A DNA stretch of 64,000 nucleotides. It comes from an uncultured Muribaculum sp. (GTDB lineage Bacteria > Bacteroidota > Bacteroidia > Bacteroidales > Muribaculaceae). The DNA lies in NCBI GenBank assembly GCA_910578785.1, contig CAJTSJ010000005.1, forward strand, positions 36,474-100,473. Direction: 5' to 3'. Below, in pieces: positions 7,735-15,727 of the stretch (positions are counted from its first letter, which is position 1; each line of letters opens with the position of its first letter). A program made the position numbers and the translations under genes. The notes under the pieces were generated by a model. That model saw only the letters and a program-made list of their open reading frames with translations, was not told the origin of the DNA and searched no databases.

Positions 7735-9084
7735 ATGATGAAACAGATTGTATTCTTTATATTTACACTGATATATGCAGTGTACGGGTGGTGTGCCGAG
7801 CCTCTAACATTCAAAGGCAGTTCGGCCACGTCCATTGGCATTTACATATCCGAATTGGCTACAGGTCGGGTTGTTGCACGTCATAATGATGCCAAGTCGT
7901 TTGTCCCGGCATCTGTAATGAAGTGTGTCACGGCTGCTTCGGCTCAGACAATGCTTGACAGCGGTTCGCCCTTTACTACCAGGGTGGAGATTAGAGGACA
8001 TGTCAATGATGGAGTCCTGGACGGGAATCTATATGTAGTCGGTGCGGGCGATCCTACGCTTGGTTCTCGGCATTTTATGGAGCGGGACAGTTTTACATTC
8101 GCAGTTGTAGAATGGCTTGAGGAGCTCGGAGTGGATTCGATTGCCGGAGATATAATAATCGATAATGGAGGGTATCCGGCTATAGGGGTGTCGCCATATT
8201 GGCTGCTTGAAGACACTGCATGGGAGTACGGCGCCGGTCTGTACGGAATCAATTATATGGATAACAGTTTCTCTATGACACTGCGGTTGGGCGAAGCAGG
8301 CGCCACCGATGAAATGGTTGAGGTCGTCAATATGTTGAAGCGCGGTCAAAAGTCGGACGTGGTTGCCATGCGGGGAGAGGGATCGTCATTGTTGACTGTG
8401 TCCGGTACATTGTCTACGTCATCTTATACGTCGAGATATTCGATGCCGGCACCGGAGATTGTTCTGTATGACGATATGTTGCAGGAATTCCGTCTGAATG
8501 GAATAAAGGTAGGAGGAGAGTATATCGACAGCGAGTCCGGTCCGGTAAGGAGTTTTGGATATGATTCCCCCCCTCGTGATGAGATTTTGAAAGTAATGAT
8601 GTTTAAAAGCAATAATTTATTTGCCGAAGGAATGTTGCGTGCGATTGTAAAAAGTTCGGATGACAAGACTTACGGTAATGCTGTTGCTGTTGAAAAGGAT
8701 TTCTGGAGCGGAAAAGGTATGGATTTATCGACTTCCCGGTGGCTTGACGGGAGCGGTCTGGCGCCTGTAAACCGTATCTCGCCACGTGTACTTGCCTCGA
8801 TATTGGAATACATGGCTAAGTCCGGCGGTTCGAAGGAGTATGTGGGATTGTTCCCAAGGGCCGGACGTGAAGGCACTGTTAAGTCCCTTCTTGCAAAAAC
8901 GCGCCTGGAAGGAACTTTTGCGATGAAATCAGGAAGTATGAATGGCGTATTGTGTTATGCCGGATTCAAACTTAATGCCAAAGGTGTTCCAAGTCATGTT
9001 GTGGTGATCATGGTAAACGGTGCGAGTTGCCGTTCCGCTGAAATCCGGGCGTCGATAGGGCGTTACTTGCTTAGTGTGTTCTGA
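7735..9084 (+). CDS. dacB: D-alanyl-D-alanine carboxypeptidase/endopeptidase (PBP4 family)
   Basis: A 449-residue periplasmic class C penicillin-binding protein with an N-terminal signal peptide. All three active-site motifs are present: SVMK at residues 60-63 with nucleophile Ser60, SNN at 293-295, and KSG at 399-401. The long segment between the first two motifs holds the extra domains that distinguish PBP4 from smaller carboxypeptidases. The enzyme trims peptidoglycan stem peptides or cuts cross-links. It follows the GHL10 gene after five bases, so the two are co-transcribed. ATG codons at 7735 and 7738 are adjacent; either start is acceptable. Confidence 0.93.
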   Translation: MMKQIVFFIFTLIYAVYGWCAEPLTFKGSSATSIGIYISELATGRVVARHNDAKSFVPASVMKCVTAASAQTMLDSGSPFTTRVEIRGHVNDGVLDGNLYVVGAGDPTLGSRHFMERDSFTFAVVEWLEELGVDSIAGDIIIDNGGYPAIGVSPYWLLEDTAWEYGAGLYGINYMDNSFSMTLRLGEAGATDEMVEVVNMLKRGQKSDVVAMRGEGSSLLTVSGTLSTSSYTSRYSMPAPEIVLYDDMLQEFRLNGIKVGGEYIDSESGPVRSFGYDSPPRDEILKVMMFKSNNLFAEGMLRAIVKSSDDKTYGNAVAVEKDFWSGKGMDLSTSRWLDGSGLAPVNRISPRVLASILEYMAKSGGSKEYVGLFPRAGREGTVKSLLAKTRLEGTFAMKSGSMNGVLCYAGFKLNAKGVPSHVVVIMVNGASCRSAEIRASIGRYLLSVF

Positions 9085-9181
9085 CCTATGATAATGCTTT
9101 ATTTTTCCTGTAAATTGGATTAATTGGGCTGTTTATGCATATATTTATGCCCTAAAATTATACAGATATTACTATTGTTGC

Positions 9182-9189
9182 TACCTTTG
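9182..9189 (+). promoter_or_regulatory. -7 element for the lipoprotein-CYTH operon
   Basis: TACCTTTG matches TAnnTTTG and sits 28 bp before the ATG at 9218. No TTG is seen 18-20 bp upstream. Confidence 0.5.
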
Positions 9190-9217
9190 CACCAGGTTCT
9201 AAATATGTTTAACATTC

Positions 9218-9595
9218 ATGGATAAATTAAAGTCAATTTTACCGCTGTTTGTTTCCATACTTTTGTGTGTGGCGTTGTCGTCGTGTGAAGATGACCCGGA
9301 TGAAGTCAGGCTTGATGAGCTTAATAAGTCCGTGTGGGTTTATGTAAGGCCGTTGGATTCAGACTATCAGTACAGTACTCAGTTGATGTTTTTTAATAAT
9401 AAGAATATAACAATATATGGAGTGACTGCCGACAAAAAAGCATTGGACCTATTGGACACTAAACCATTTTCAATTAAATATGGCGAAGTTACGGTCGATG
9501 GCGAACTGCTTGGTAATGTCGATGACGGATTTGTATACTACAAACATAAAATTTATTATAAGACCACCCGTTGCCTTGGTGACTATATTGAATAA
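9218..9595 (+). CDS. Small lipoprotein of unknown function
   Basis: A 125-residue protein with a lipoprotein signal peptide. Hydrophobic residues lead to LSSC (Cys23), followed by the acidic EDDPDE, which in Bacteroidetes favours surface export of lipoproteins. The mature part (residues 24-125) is beta-rich, with a KNITIYGVTADKKAL segment and a C-terminal YKTTRCLGDYIE. I do not recognise a family. The stop is 2 bp before the CYTH gene, so the two form one transcription unit. Confidence 0.7.
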   Translation: MDKLKSILPLFVSILLCVALSSCEDDPDEVRLDELNKSVWVYVRPLDSDYQYSTQLMFFNNKNITIYGVTADKKALDLLDTKPFSIKYGEVTVDGELLGNVDDGFVYYKHKIYYKTTRCLGDYIE

Positions 9596-9597
9596 CC

Positions 9598-10065
9598 ATG
9601 TCGAAAGAGATTGAACGCAAATTCCTTGTAAAGGATGATTCCTACAGGGCTATGTCATATAAATCAGTGAGAATTGCCCAAGGATATCTTTCGACGGATA
9701 AGAGAGCTACGGTAAGAGTTCGCATTTTTGGTGATGAATCCTATCTGACTGTAAAGGGGGAGAATCGGGGAATCGTTAGAGATGAGTGGGAATATCCTAT
9801 TCCGATGGACGATGCATATCAGATGCTCCACCGACTTGTCGAGGGTGTGGCCGTTGACAAGACGAGATACTTTGTCAAGTATGGCGGGGGCACATGGGAG
9901 GTCGACGAATTTCATTCCCCGGTTTCAGGACTTGTGGTTGCTGAAATCGAATTGGAGCACCCGGAACAGGAATTCAATCTTCCTCCGTTTATTGGCGATG
10001 AGGTTACAGGCGATCCGCGCTATTACAACTCCAATATAGCAAATATGGGCAATCAGACTATCTGA
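9598..10065 (+). CDS. CYTH-domain protein, probable inorganic triphosphatase
   Basis: A 155-residue single CYTH domain. The diagnostic ExExK-type opening is present (MSKEIERKFLV), followed by basic and acidic strand residues at TVRVRIFG, YLTVKG, VRDEWEYPIP, VDKTRYFV, WEVDEFHSP and VAEIELEHPEQEF. Together these line the triphosphate tunnel. Short bacterial CYTH proteins mostly hydrolyse tripolyphosphate; adenylate or thiamine triphosphate activity is also known in the superfamily. Its 3' end overlaps the convergent queE gene by 8 bp. Confidence 0.9.
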   Translation: MSKEIERKFLVKDDSYRAMSYKSVRIAQGYLSTDKRATVRVRIFGDESYLTVKGENRGIVRDEWEYPIPMDDAYQMLHRLVEGVAVDKTRYFVKYGGGTWEVDEFHSPVSGLVVAEIELEHPEQEFNLPPFIGDEVTGDPRYYNSNIANMGNQTI

Positions 10066-10648
10066 TATCCAGTATCTTGTGCAATTGCAACGATAGACGC
10101 CATTCGGGATGCGCAAGGCAGAATTCCATGGCTTCAGTAATCAAACGGCGGTTAATCTCCAAGTCGCCGGTATCGCATGGTTGCAGAGCCCTGTTGGCGG
10201 TTTTTATATTGTTATAAATAAGCGGATTGTTGTCTCCGGTATATACGACTTTCAATTCATCGCATTTGTTTAATAGAATCTCAGCTCTGTCGCAGAATTC
10301 GTCTTTAGGAGATAGGGTGACGTGCGTTATCCCATCGGGAAGCGTATTTGTGCCATTGGTTTCGATGGCGATTTCATATCCGAGTTTGTTAAGCATTCCG
10401 ATTAAGTCGTCGTCTATGTGCAGTGACGGTTCTCCTCCGGTCAGGACGACTAACCGACAAGGTGCATATCTGCCTATACGCTCAATGATTTCATCGGCCG
10501 ACATGGCCGTTGCATTGTGATGGTCTGTGTCGCAGAACGGGCATTTCAGATTGCATCCGCTGAAACGCACAAACACTGCGGGGCGACCGGCATTCACCCC
10601 TTCGCCCTGTAGACTGTAGAATATTTCGTTTATTGGATATCTTTTCAT
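10058..10648 (-). CDS. queE: 7-carboxy-7-deazaguanine synthase QueE
   Basis: A 196-residue radical-SAM enzyme that turns 6-carboxy-tetrahydropterin into 7-carboxy-7-deazaguanine on the way to queuosine. The 4Fe-4S motif CxxxCxxC is Cys32, Cys36, Cys39 in FSGCNLKCPFCD, preceded by FYSLQGEGVNAGRP, which is specific to QueE. LTGGEPSL is the SAM-binding GGE motif. The gene overlaps queD by 4 bp, and queD catalyses the preceding step. The remaining queC and queF genes are not in the window; queA, a late step, lies at 41.6 kb. Confidence 0.95.
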   Translation of the reverse strand: MKRYPINEIFYSLQGEGVNAGRPAVFVRFSGCNLKCPFCDTDHHNATAMSADEIIERIGRYAPCRLVVLTGGEPSLHIDDDLIGMLNKLGYEIAIETNGTNTLPDGITHVTLSPKDEFCDRAEILLNKCDELKVVYTGDNNPLIYNNIKTANRALQPCDTGDLEINRRLITEAMEFCLAHPEWRLSLQLHKILDIR

Positions 10649-11004
10649 ATTGACAGGAAAGCATCATCTACATCGTCGAGTACATATATGGCTTCGTTCC
10701 CTTCCGACTCCTGAACGATGGCCTTGTAGCACTCCGGAATTCTGTCCACTACCCATTTGGCTATGTTTTCAGCAGTAGGATTGAACGGAATTAGTTCGTT
10801 CAGGTATCTGTGGTCAAGATGGCCGTGGATAAGTTGCTTGATATGGGTGAAGTCGCACACCATTCCGTCGGCATTCAATTCTTTTCCGCGGCAGTACACT
10901 GTGATTATCCAGTTATGGCCATGGATGCTCGAACACTTGCTTTCGTAGCTCAGTTTCAGAGAGTGAGCCGCCGATATCTCCATTCGTTTTTTTACGTAAT
11001 ACAT
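10645..11004 (-). CDS. queD: 6-carboxy-5,6,7,8-tetrahydropterin synthase QueD
   Basis: A 119-residue member of the pyruvoyl-tetrahydropterin synthase fold. Zinc ligands His14, His28 and His30 (SAAHSL and SSIHGHNW) and the catalytic Cys24 are in place. It converts 7,8-dihydroneopterin triphosphate to the carboxy-tetrahydropterin used by QueE. The start codon overlaps the rlmD stop in a TGATG, and the stop overlaps queE by 4 bp, so translation of the three genes is coupled. Confidence 0.94.
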   Translation of the reverse strand: MYYVKKRMEISAAHSLKLSYESKCSSIHGHNWIITVYCRGKELNADGMVCDFTHIKQLIHGHLDHRYLNELIPFNPTAENIAKWVVDRIPECYKAIVQESEGNEAIYVLDDVDDAFLSI

Positions 11005-12437
11005 CAGGCAGTCACCTCCTTTTCGTTGTCGCGTAAGGTAAGTGAGACAACATTCTCAACATGTGCAGTGTGCGGGAACATATCCACGGGCTGTATGGCG
11101 TCTATTTTATATTTTTGATCAAGTAGCGCCAAATCTCGTGCTTGCGTTGCCGGGTTACAGCTGACGTAGACTATACGTCGTGGCGAGGCATTCAGGATGA
11201 CGTTTACTACATCTTCATGCATTCCGGCGCGTGGCGGGTCGACAATCATTACGTCCGGACGTCCGTGGATTTCGATAAACGAATCCGTGAGCACGTCCTT
11301 CATGTCGCCTGCATAAAACAGCGTATTGTCTATTCCGTTGACTTTGGAGTTTATTTTAGCGTCCTCAATCGCTTCCGGAACGTATTCTATTCCGATTACT
11401 TTGCGGGCTTTTCGAGCCACGAAATTAGCTATCGTACCTGTTCCGGTATAAAGGTCATAGACGAGCTCATCTCCGGTCAGTTCTGCAAAATCGCGTGCTA
11501 CGCTGTACAGCCGATATGCTTGTCGGGAGTTGGTCTGATAGAATGATTTAGGACCGATGCGGAATCGTAGTCCTTCCATCTCCTCTTCGATATAATCCCG
11601 TCCTGCAAAGGTTATTATCTCTTGGTCGCCGATTGTGTCGTTGACTTTAGTGTTTACGACATACATAAGCGATGTTATTTCAGAAAATTCATTCGCCACT
11701 GCTGTCAGAAGCGCATTTATGGCCTCAGAATTGTCTTCTCCAAACGACATTACGGCCATTACTTCGCCTGTGGACGCGATTCTTATCATTAATGTTCGGA
11801 GAAGTCCGTGCTGTTCGCGTAAATCGTAGAACGAATAACCGTTCGCTTTCCCGAATTCTTTGATGAACGTTCTTATTCTGTTGCCGAGGTCGTCCTGAAG
11901 ATGGCATTTGTCGATGTCAAGTACTTTGTCAAACGCACCAGGTATATGGAATCCCGCGGCGTTTCTGTCAGGAAACTCTTCTCCGCTTTCAAGCTGCTCG
12001 AATGTAAGCCACATTTTATTGGAGAATGTATATTCCATCTTATTGCGGTATTCCCAGATACTCTCTGAACCTATGATCGGCGATATCTCCGGAGCCTCAA
12101 CCTTGGCTATGCGCTGAATGGCATCCTCAACTTGACGTTGTTTACACGAAAGCTGAAATCCGTAGGGCAGGTGCTGCCATCGGCAACCGCCGCAGACGGT
12201 AAAGTGGCCGCATTTCGGATTCACTCTTGTCTCGCTTTGTTTATGGATTTTTACGACGCGTCCCTCGGCATAATTCTTTTTCTTTTTAGTCAGCTTGATG
12301 TCGACTATGTCGCCTGGAGCGCCGTATGGTACGAACACCACCATTCCGTCCACTCTTGCCAAAGCATTGCCTTCGGCCGCTACATCTGATATCTCTATTT
12401 GTTCCAGCGTGGGAAGCTCTTTACGTTTACGTGACAA
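11004..12437 (-). CDS. rlmD: 23S rRNA (uracil-5)-methyltransferase RlmD family
   Basis: A 477-residue RumA-type enzyme that uses SAM to make 5-methyluridine in 23S rRNA. An N-terminal TRAM RNA-binding domain spans about residues 8-66. Iron-sulfur cysteines follow at 76, 82 and 85 (CGHFTVCGGC), with a likely fourth in DKCHLQ. The methyltransferase domain shows the SAM-binding YDLYTGTGTI, IVDPPRAGMH and the nucleophile cysteine in YVSCNPATQARDL. It is the first gene of the rlmD-queD-queE operon. The call could be RlmC or TrmA-like instead, but the TRAM plus Fe-S arrangement favours RlmD. Confidence 0.9.
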   Translation of the reverse strand: MSRKRKELPTLEQIEISDVAAEGNALARVDGMVVFVPYGAPGDIVDIKLTKKKKNYAEGRVVKIHKQSETRVNPKCGHFTVCGGCRWQHLPYGFQLSCKQRQVEDAIQRIAKVEAPEISPIIGSESIWEYRNKMEYTFSNKMWLTFEQLESGEEFPDRNAAGFHIPGAFDKVLDIDKCHLQDDLGNRIRTFIKEFGKANGYSFYDLREQHGLLRTLMIRIASTGEVMAVMSFGEDNSEAINALLTAVANEFSEITSLMYVVNTKVNDTIGDQEIITFAGRDYIEEEMEGLRFRIGPKSFYQTNSRQAYRLYSVARDFAELTGDELVYDLYTGTGTIANFVARKARKVIGIEYVPEAIEDAKINSKVNGIDNTLFYAGDMKDVLTDSFIEIHGRPDVMIVDPPRAGMHEDVVNVILNASPRRIVYVSCNPATQARDLALLDQKYKIDAIQPVDMFPHTAHVENVVSLTLRDNEKEVTA

Positions 12438-12466
12438 AACTGCAACTTTTAATTGGTTTTACGATA

Positions 12467-12474
12467 CAAAATTA
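12467..12474 (-). promoter_or_regulatory. -7 element for rlmD-queD-queE
   Basis: TAATTTTG on the minus strand, 29 bp before the rlmD ATG. No clear -33 TTG is present upstream. Confidence 0.5.
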
Positions 12475-12612
12475 CAATTACTTTTCCACTCATGGAAATC
12501 TCTACGATCATTTTTATGTGTCCGTCATGGGTGCTTTGCTGCATACTCGGATTATTGTATTATAAAGTGGTAAATTTTCGGCTGTTATTCCATGTGATTA
12601 AAATATTATGGT

Positions 12613-12620
12613 TAAATTTG
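12613..12620 (+). promoter_or_regulatory. -7 element for the leader RNA and barrel gene
   Basis: TAAATTTG matches TAnnTTTG. A start near 12627 would give a leader of about 270 nt before the ATG at 12898, containing the structured element described next. No clear -33 element is seen. Confidence 0.45.
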
Positions 12621-12684
12621 TGGCCGGATTGGTGTAAGTCGGTCCGCGACATTTGATTAGTATAAGAAACGTTATGCTCAATCT

Positions 12685-12857
12685 TGTAACTTGAAAACGT
12701 AGGAAACTTTCAGCAGAGCAAGGATTAGCATAGTGGTTCTCGCGCATATGCGTGGGTCACTTTGTTACATCTGCTCTCATGGTTTCCTACGACCTTCAGG
12801 TTAAGACGTTGCATAGTTGGCTCACGTTTTTATTAAACTATAATCGTCCTTTGAGCC
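12685..12857 (+). ncRNA. Structured leader RNA, possible cis-regulator or small RNA
   Basis: A perfect 10-bp stem (12698-12707 with 12782-12791) encloses a 6-bp stem (12715-12720 with 12772-12777) and a hairpin with arms 12732-12735 and 12758-12761 capped by CGCA/TGCG. A 6-nt TGTAAC (12685-12690) can pair with GTTACA (12764-12769) as a pseudoknot. Downstream, 12803-12809 pairs with 12824-12830 and runs into five Ts, like a weak terminator, and GGCTCA (12819-12824) can pair instead with TGAGCC (12852-12857). The layout resembles an aptamer plus expression platform. No ligand class is recognised, and no open reading frame crosses it convincingly. Confidence 0.6.
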
Positions 12858-12897
12858 TGGGCTTTACTTGATACTTTCAATAAACAACATTACGGGT

Positions 12898-14988
12898 ATG
12901 AAAATTGGTGGCTTTTTTACGTTGCTTGTGTTTGTCCCAATTATTCCGATGGCTCAGGCTACCGGGCAGGATTCAATTAAAACTCAAGAATTAGAAGAGG
13001 TGGTCGTCGAGGCCGTGAATCAACGAACCTCATCTAAGTCATCTACTTACATTCCGATGGCCAAGCAAAAGAATGCCTCTGACGATGCCATCTCCTTGCT
13101 GAGCCAGATGGCTATACCTCAATTGAATGTAGATCCTGCAAGCCAAAGCGTAAAAACGATTTCGGGTCAGCCGGTTTCGATATTTATTGACTATGTGGCG
13201 GCTTCCGCTCAAGATCTTAGTGGAATGAGAACAAGCGATGTAAAGAGGGTCGAATATCTTTTGTATCCATCCGATCTACGGTTTAAGGGCGCACAATACG
13301 TCATAAACTTCGTTATGCAAAAATATGAATGGGGCGGCTACACTAAACTCAATGCTGAAAAATGGTTTGGAGTGAATAGGTCTGAGGCTTCGGTCTATTC
13401 GAAGTTCGCTTATAAACGGATGACATTTGACTTACATGTGGATGAAATCTACCTGACTGACCGTCATACGGGAATTCGGTCGGTGGAAACATTTCAATTC
13501 CCGGATTTATTCGGGAACGGACCTGAAATTGTAGAGCGATTGTCATCTCCGCTTTCGATGTTGTATCGCAACAATAGCAACGATGTCGCATTTCGAGCAT
13601 TGTACAGTACCGAAAAAGTTCAGATGTCTAATAAGTTGTCGTTTGCCTACACATCTGTCCCGCACAACGATACGGAAAATTCATTGACCTATCTTGATTC
13701 ATTTCTGCCTGGTTCAAAGGCAAAAACGATATCTTCTAATCATAGTTGGAGTCTCGATTATAATTCTGAGACTTATGCGTCATTAAGCCAAAAGCTTGGC
13801 ATGAATATTGAGGTCCGGTATCGTTACGACCGTAACTCATCTAATTCGGAATATGTCGATGAGCGCCTGGCTATTGAAAATGATGCGCGGGAAAAATCTC
13901 AATATGTCAGTATGACGCCGTGTCTTGTATGGAATCCTAATCAGCATAACAGTATTATGCCTTATATTCACGCCGAATATTCTACGGCAAAAATTGATTA
14001 TTTGGGTAATTCGCCTTCACGGCAGAAATATGACATTTGGGGGTGCATGGCAGGTGCGAGATATACTTATATGCAAGAAAAGTGGTCGGCTGGAGGCCTT
14101 GTTGGCTGGGTTTACGCTAATACGAATTTGACCGGTACAAAAATAGAAGACAACTATCCGCAAGGTAATATTTTTGCCACATACTCTCCAAACGATAAGA
14201 ACCAGATAGAGCTGACATACGCATTCGGCAAACAAGTCCCCGACACGTATCAGAAGAGTCCCAATATGCTTCAGCAGGATGAGCTTACGTGGTATGCCGG
14301 AACTCCGGGCCTGGACAACTATTGGCATCATAAGGTTCAGGCCACTTATACATGGCTTCCAAGCAATAAGTGGCAGTTGGCACTTAATGGGAGCTATTTT
14401 ATATCCAATAATCGAGTTGTGCCGGTCTACTTGCCCGACGGTCCTGGAGGTACTATGCTTCGAAAGTATGTGAACAATGGCGACTATAATTATGGATGGA
14501 TTATGGCGAGTTCAACCGCCAAGTTTTTAAGCGGAAATCTTATTGCTAAAGTTAGCCCGTATTTTGACATGTATAAGACTACGGGTGAGTATTCCATGCG
14601 CCAAAAAGGATTTTTTTGCATAGCTCAACTGACGTGGTATTTTGGTGACTTTTATATGTTTGGGTGGTATCGGACTCGGTCGAAAGGATTAGGTATGGAT
14701 TCCGGTTACAAAGAGCGGACTCCGGAATCCTACCAAATTCAGTTAGGCTGGGGAAGAGGAGCCTGGAAAGCATCGGCGACAGCATATAATTTTTTGCGTT
14801 CAAGCTGGGAGACTTCCCGTCAGACTTTGGCAAGTCGGTATTACCAATCTGACAGACGGGTGTTTGGCACTTCACAGCATATGCGGTTTCAATTTTCGTT
14901 GACGTATACATTTGGATATGGAAAGAAGGTTCAGCACAGCGATGAAGTCAGTGGCACCGGAGTCGGACAAAGTGCCATTTTAAAATAA
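12898..14988 (+). CDS. Outer-membrane beta-barrel protein (TonB-receptor-like, no CarboxypepD domain)
   Basis: A 696-residue exported protein; the signal peptide ends near PMAQATG. Residues 25-150 resemble a TonB-receptor plug (ELEEVVVEAVNQR, then LLSQMAIPQLNVDPASQSV and SIFIDYVAAS). The rest consists of alternating aromatic-rich beta strands ending in a FQFSLTYTFGYGKK strand. The usual N-terminal CarboxypepD-like domain of Bacteroidetes barrels is absent. Such OMP_b-brl_3-type proteins often import unknown cargo. There is no SusD partner. The ATG at 12898 is chosen over the in-frame one 30 bp upstream because the signal peptide begins there. The long structured leader suggests post-transcriptional control. 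Confidence 0.8.
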   Translation: MKIGGFFTLLVFVPIIPMAQATGQDSIKTQELEEVVVEAVNQRTSSKSSTYIPMAKQKNASDDAISLLSQMAIPQLNVDPASQSVKTISGQPVSIFIDYVAASAQDLSGMRTSDVKRVEYLLYPSDLRFKGAQYVINFVMQKYEWGGYTKLNAEKWFGVNRSEASVYSKFAYKRMTFDLHVDEIYLTDRHTGIRSVETFQFPDLFGNGPEIVERLSSPLSMLYRNNSNDVAFRALYSTEKVQMSNKLSFAYTSVPHNDTENSLTYLDSFLPGSKAKTISSNHSWSLDYNSETYASLSQKLGMNIEVRYRYDRNSSNSEYVDERLAIENDAREKSQYVSMTPCLVWNPNQHNSIMPYIHAEYSTAKIDYLGNSPSRQKYDIWGCMAGARYTYMQEKWSAGGLVGWVYANTNLTGTKIEDNYPQGNIFATYSPNDKNQIELTYAFGKQVPDTYQKSPNMLQQDELTWYAGTPGLDNYWHHKVQATYTWLPSNKWQLALNGSYFISNNRVVPVYLPDGPGGTMLRKYVNNGDYNYGWIMASSTAKFLSGNLIAKVSPYFDMYKTTGEYSMRQKGFFCIAQLTWYFGDFYMFGWYRTRSKGLGMDSGYKERTPESYQIQLGWGRGAWKASATAYNFLRSSWETSRQTLASRYYQSDRRVFGTSQHMRFQFSLTYTFGYGKKVQHSDEVSGTGVGQSAILK

Positions 14989-15338
14989 AGAATAATTGTT
15001 AGCAATCAATAGTCCGGCAATTGTGCCGACAATTAGTAAAGCCAATTAAAGGTGATTCAGGCTGCTGATTTAGGCGGCATATCAATTGATTGCTCGGAAA
15101 GAGGTTTTGGAAATGCCTGTGAAGCCTCGTATTATTATTGAGTCGTGAAGCCGTATTTTATTTGTTTGCTGGCTTTATATACAGTATCTCCTTTATTTGT
15201 TCTGATATGTGTGCCTGATAGTGTAAGAAGTGTGAGAGATGCTTTCAAGAATGATTAATCCGGTACTCTTGATGGGCAAACGGGTTGAACTATTTGTTTT
15301 AAGAGGGCGTTATAGTAGCGAAACCAAATTTTATCGTT
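14989..15338. other. Intergenic region with inverted and direct repeats
   Basis: No gene is supported in these 350 bases. A perfect 10-bp inverted repeat (15001-15010 with 15085-15094) encloses a smaller CGGCA/TGCCG hairpin (15014-15027). Two near-identical segments starting GTGAAGCC occur at 15119-15139 and 15145-15162. I see no exact TAnnTTTG ahead of thioredoxin. Confidence 0.5.
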
Positions 15339-15635
15339 ATGAGCGAATTTAACAATATCATTAAAGAGAGCAAACCGACTTTTGTTGACTTTTTTGCTAC
15401 ATGGTGTGGGCCCTGCAAAATGATGCACCCTATATTGGAAAAGCTGAAGGAGAAAATGGGCGACAGCGTGTCTATCCTTAAGATAGATGTTGACCGCAAT
15501 CAAGAACTTTCGGCTCAATTCCGTGTACAGTCAGTACCGACCCTGATTATATTTAAGGACGGTGAAGTGAAATGGCGTGCGGCAGGTGTGCATAGTGCAG
15601 AAGACCTTGAAGCAAAGCTTAAGGAATTTATGTAG
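15339..15635 (+). CDS. trxA: Thioredoxin
   Basis: A 98-residue cytosolic thioredoxin with the redox pair Cys23-Cys26 in ATWCGPCKMMHP, the buried Asp in the preceding TFVDFF strand, and the cis-proline in QSVPTLIIFKDGE. It reduces protein disulfides with electrons from thioredoxin reductase. Length is slightly below the usual 105-110 residues because the N-terminal strand is short; an alternative start is not available in frame. It is followed by a strong terminator and appears monocistronic. Confidence 0.95.
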   Translation: MSEFNNIIKESKPTFVDFFATWCGPCKMMHPILEKLKEKMGDSVSILKIDVDRNQELSAQFRVQSVPTLIIFKDGEVKWRAAGVHSAEDLEAKLKEFM

Positions 15636-15675
15636 ACTGCATTTCTAACCTTTAAATAGATTCACTTAATAAAAT

Positions 15676-15709
15676 AAATGTCCTCGGGATTGCAATCCCG
15701 AGGACATTT
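15676..15709. terminator. Terminator between thioredoxin and transporter genes
   Basis: A perfect 16-bp stem (15676-15691 with 15694-15709) with a 2-nt gap between arms lies between converging genes. Confidence 0.85.
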
Positions 15710-15727
15710 ACTTTGTATTTGTTATCG

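Noticed and set aside
15155..15300. Three TATTTG-like boxes ahead of thioredoxin as promoters
   Set aside because: Each lacks the two-base spacer of TAnnTTTG and none has a TTG at 18-20 bp, so I did not call a promoter.
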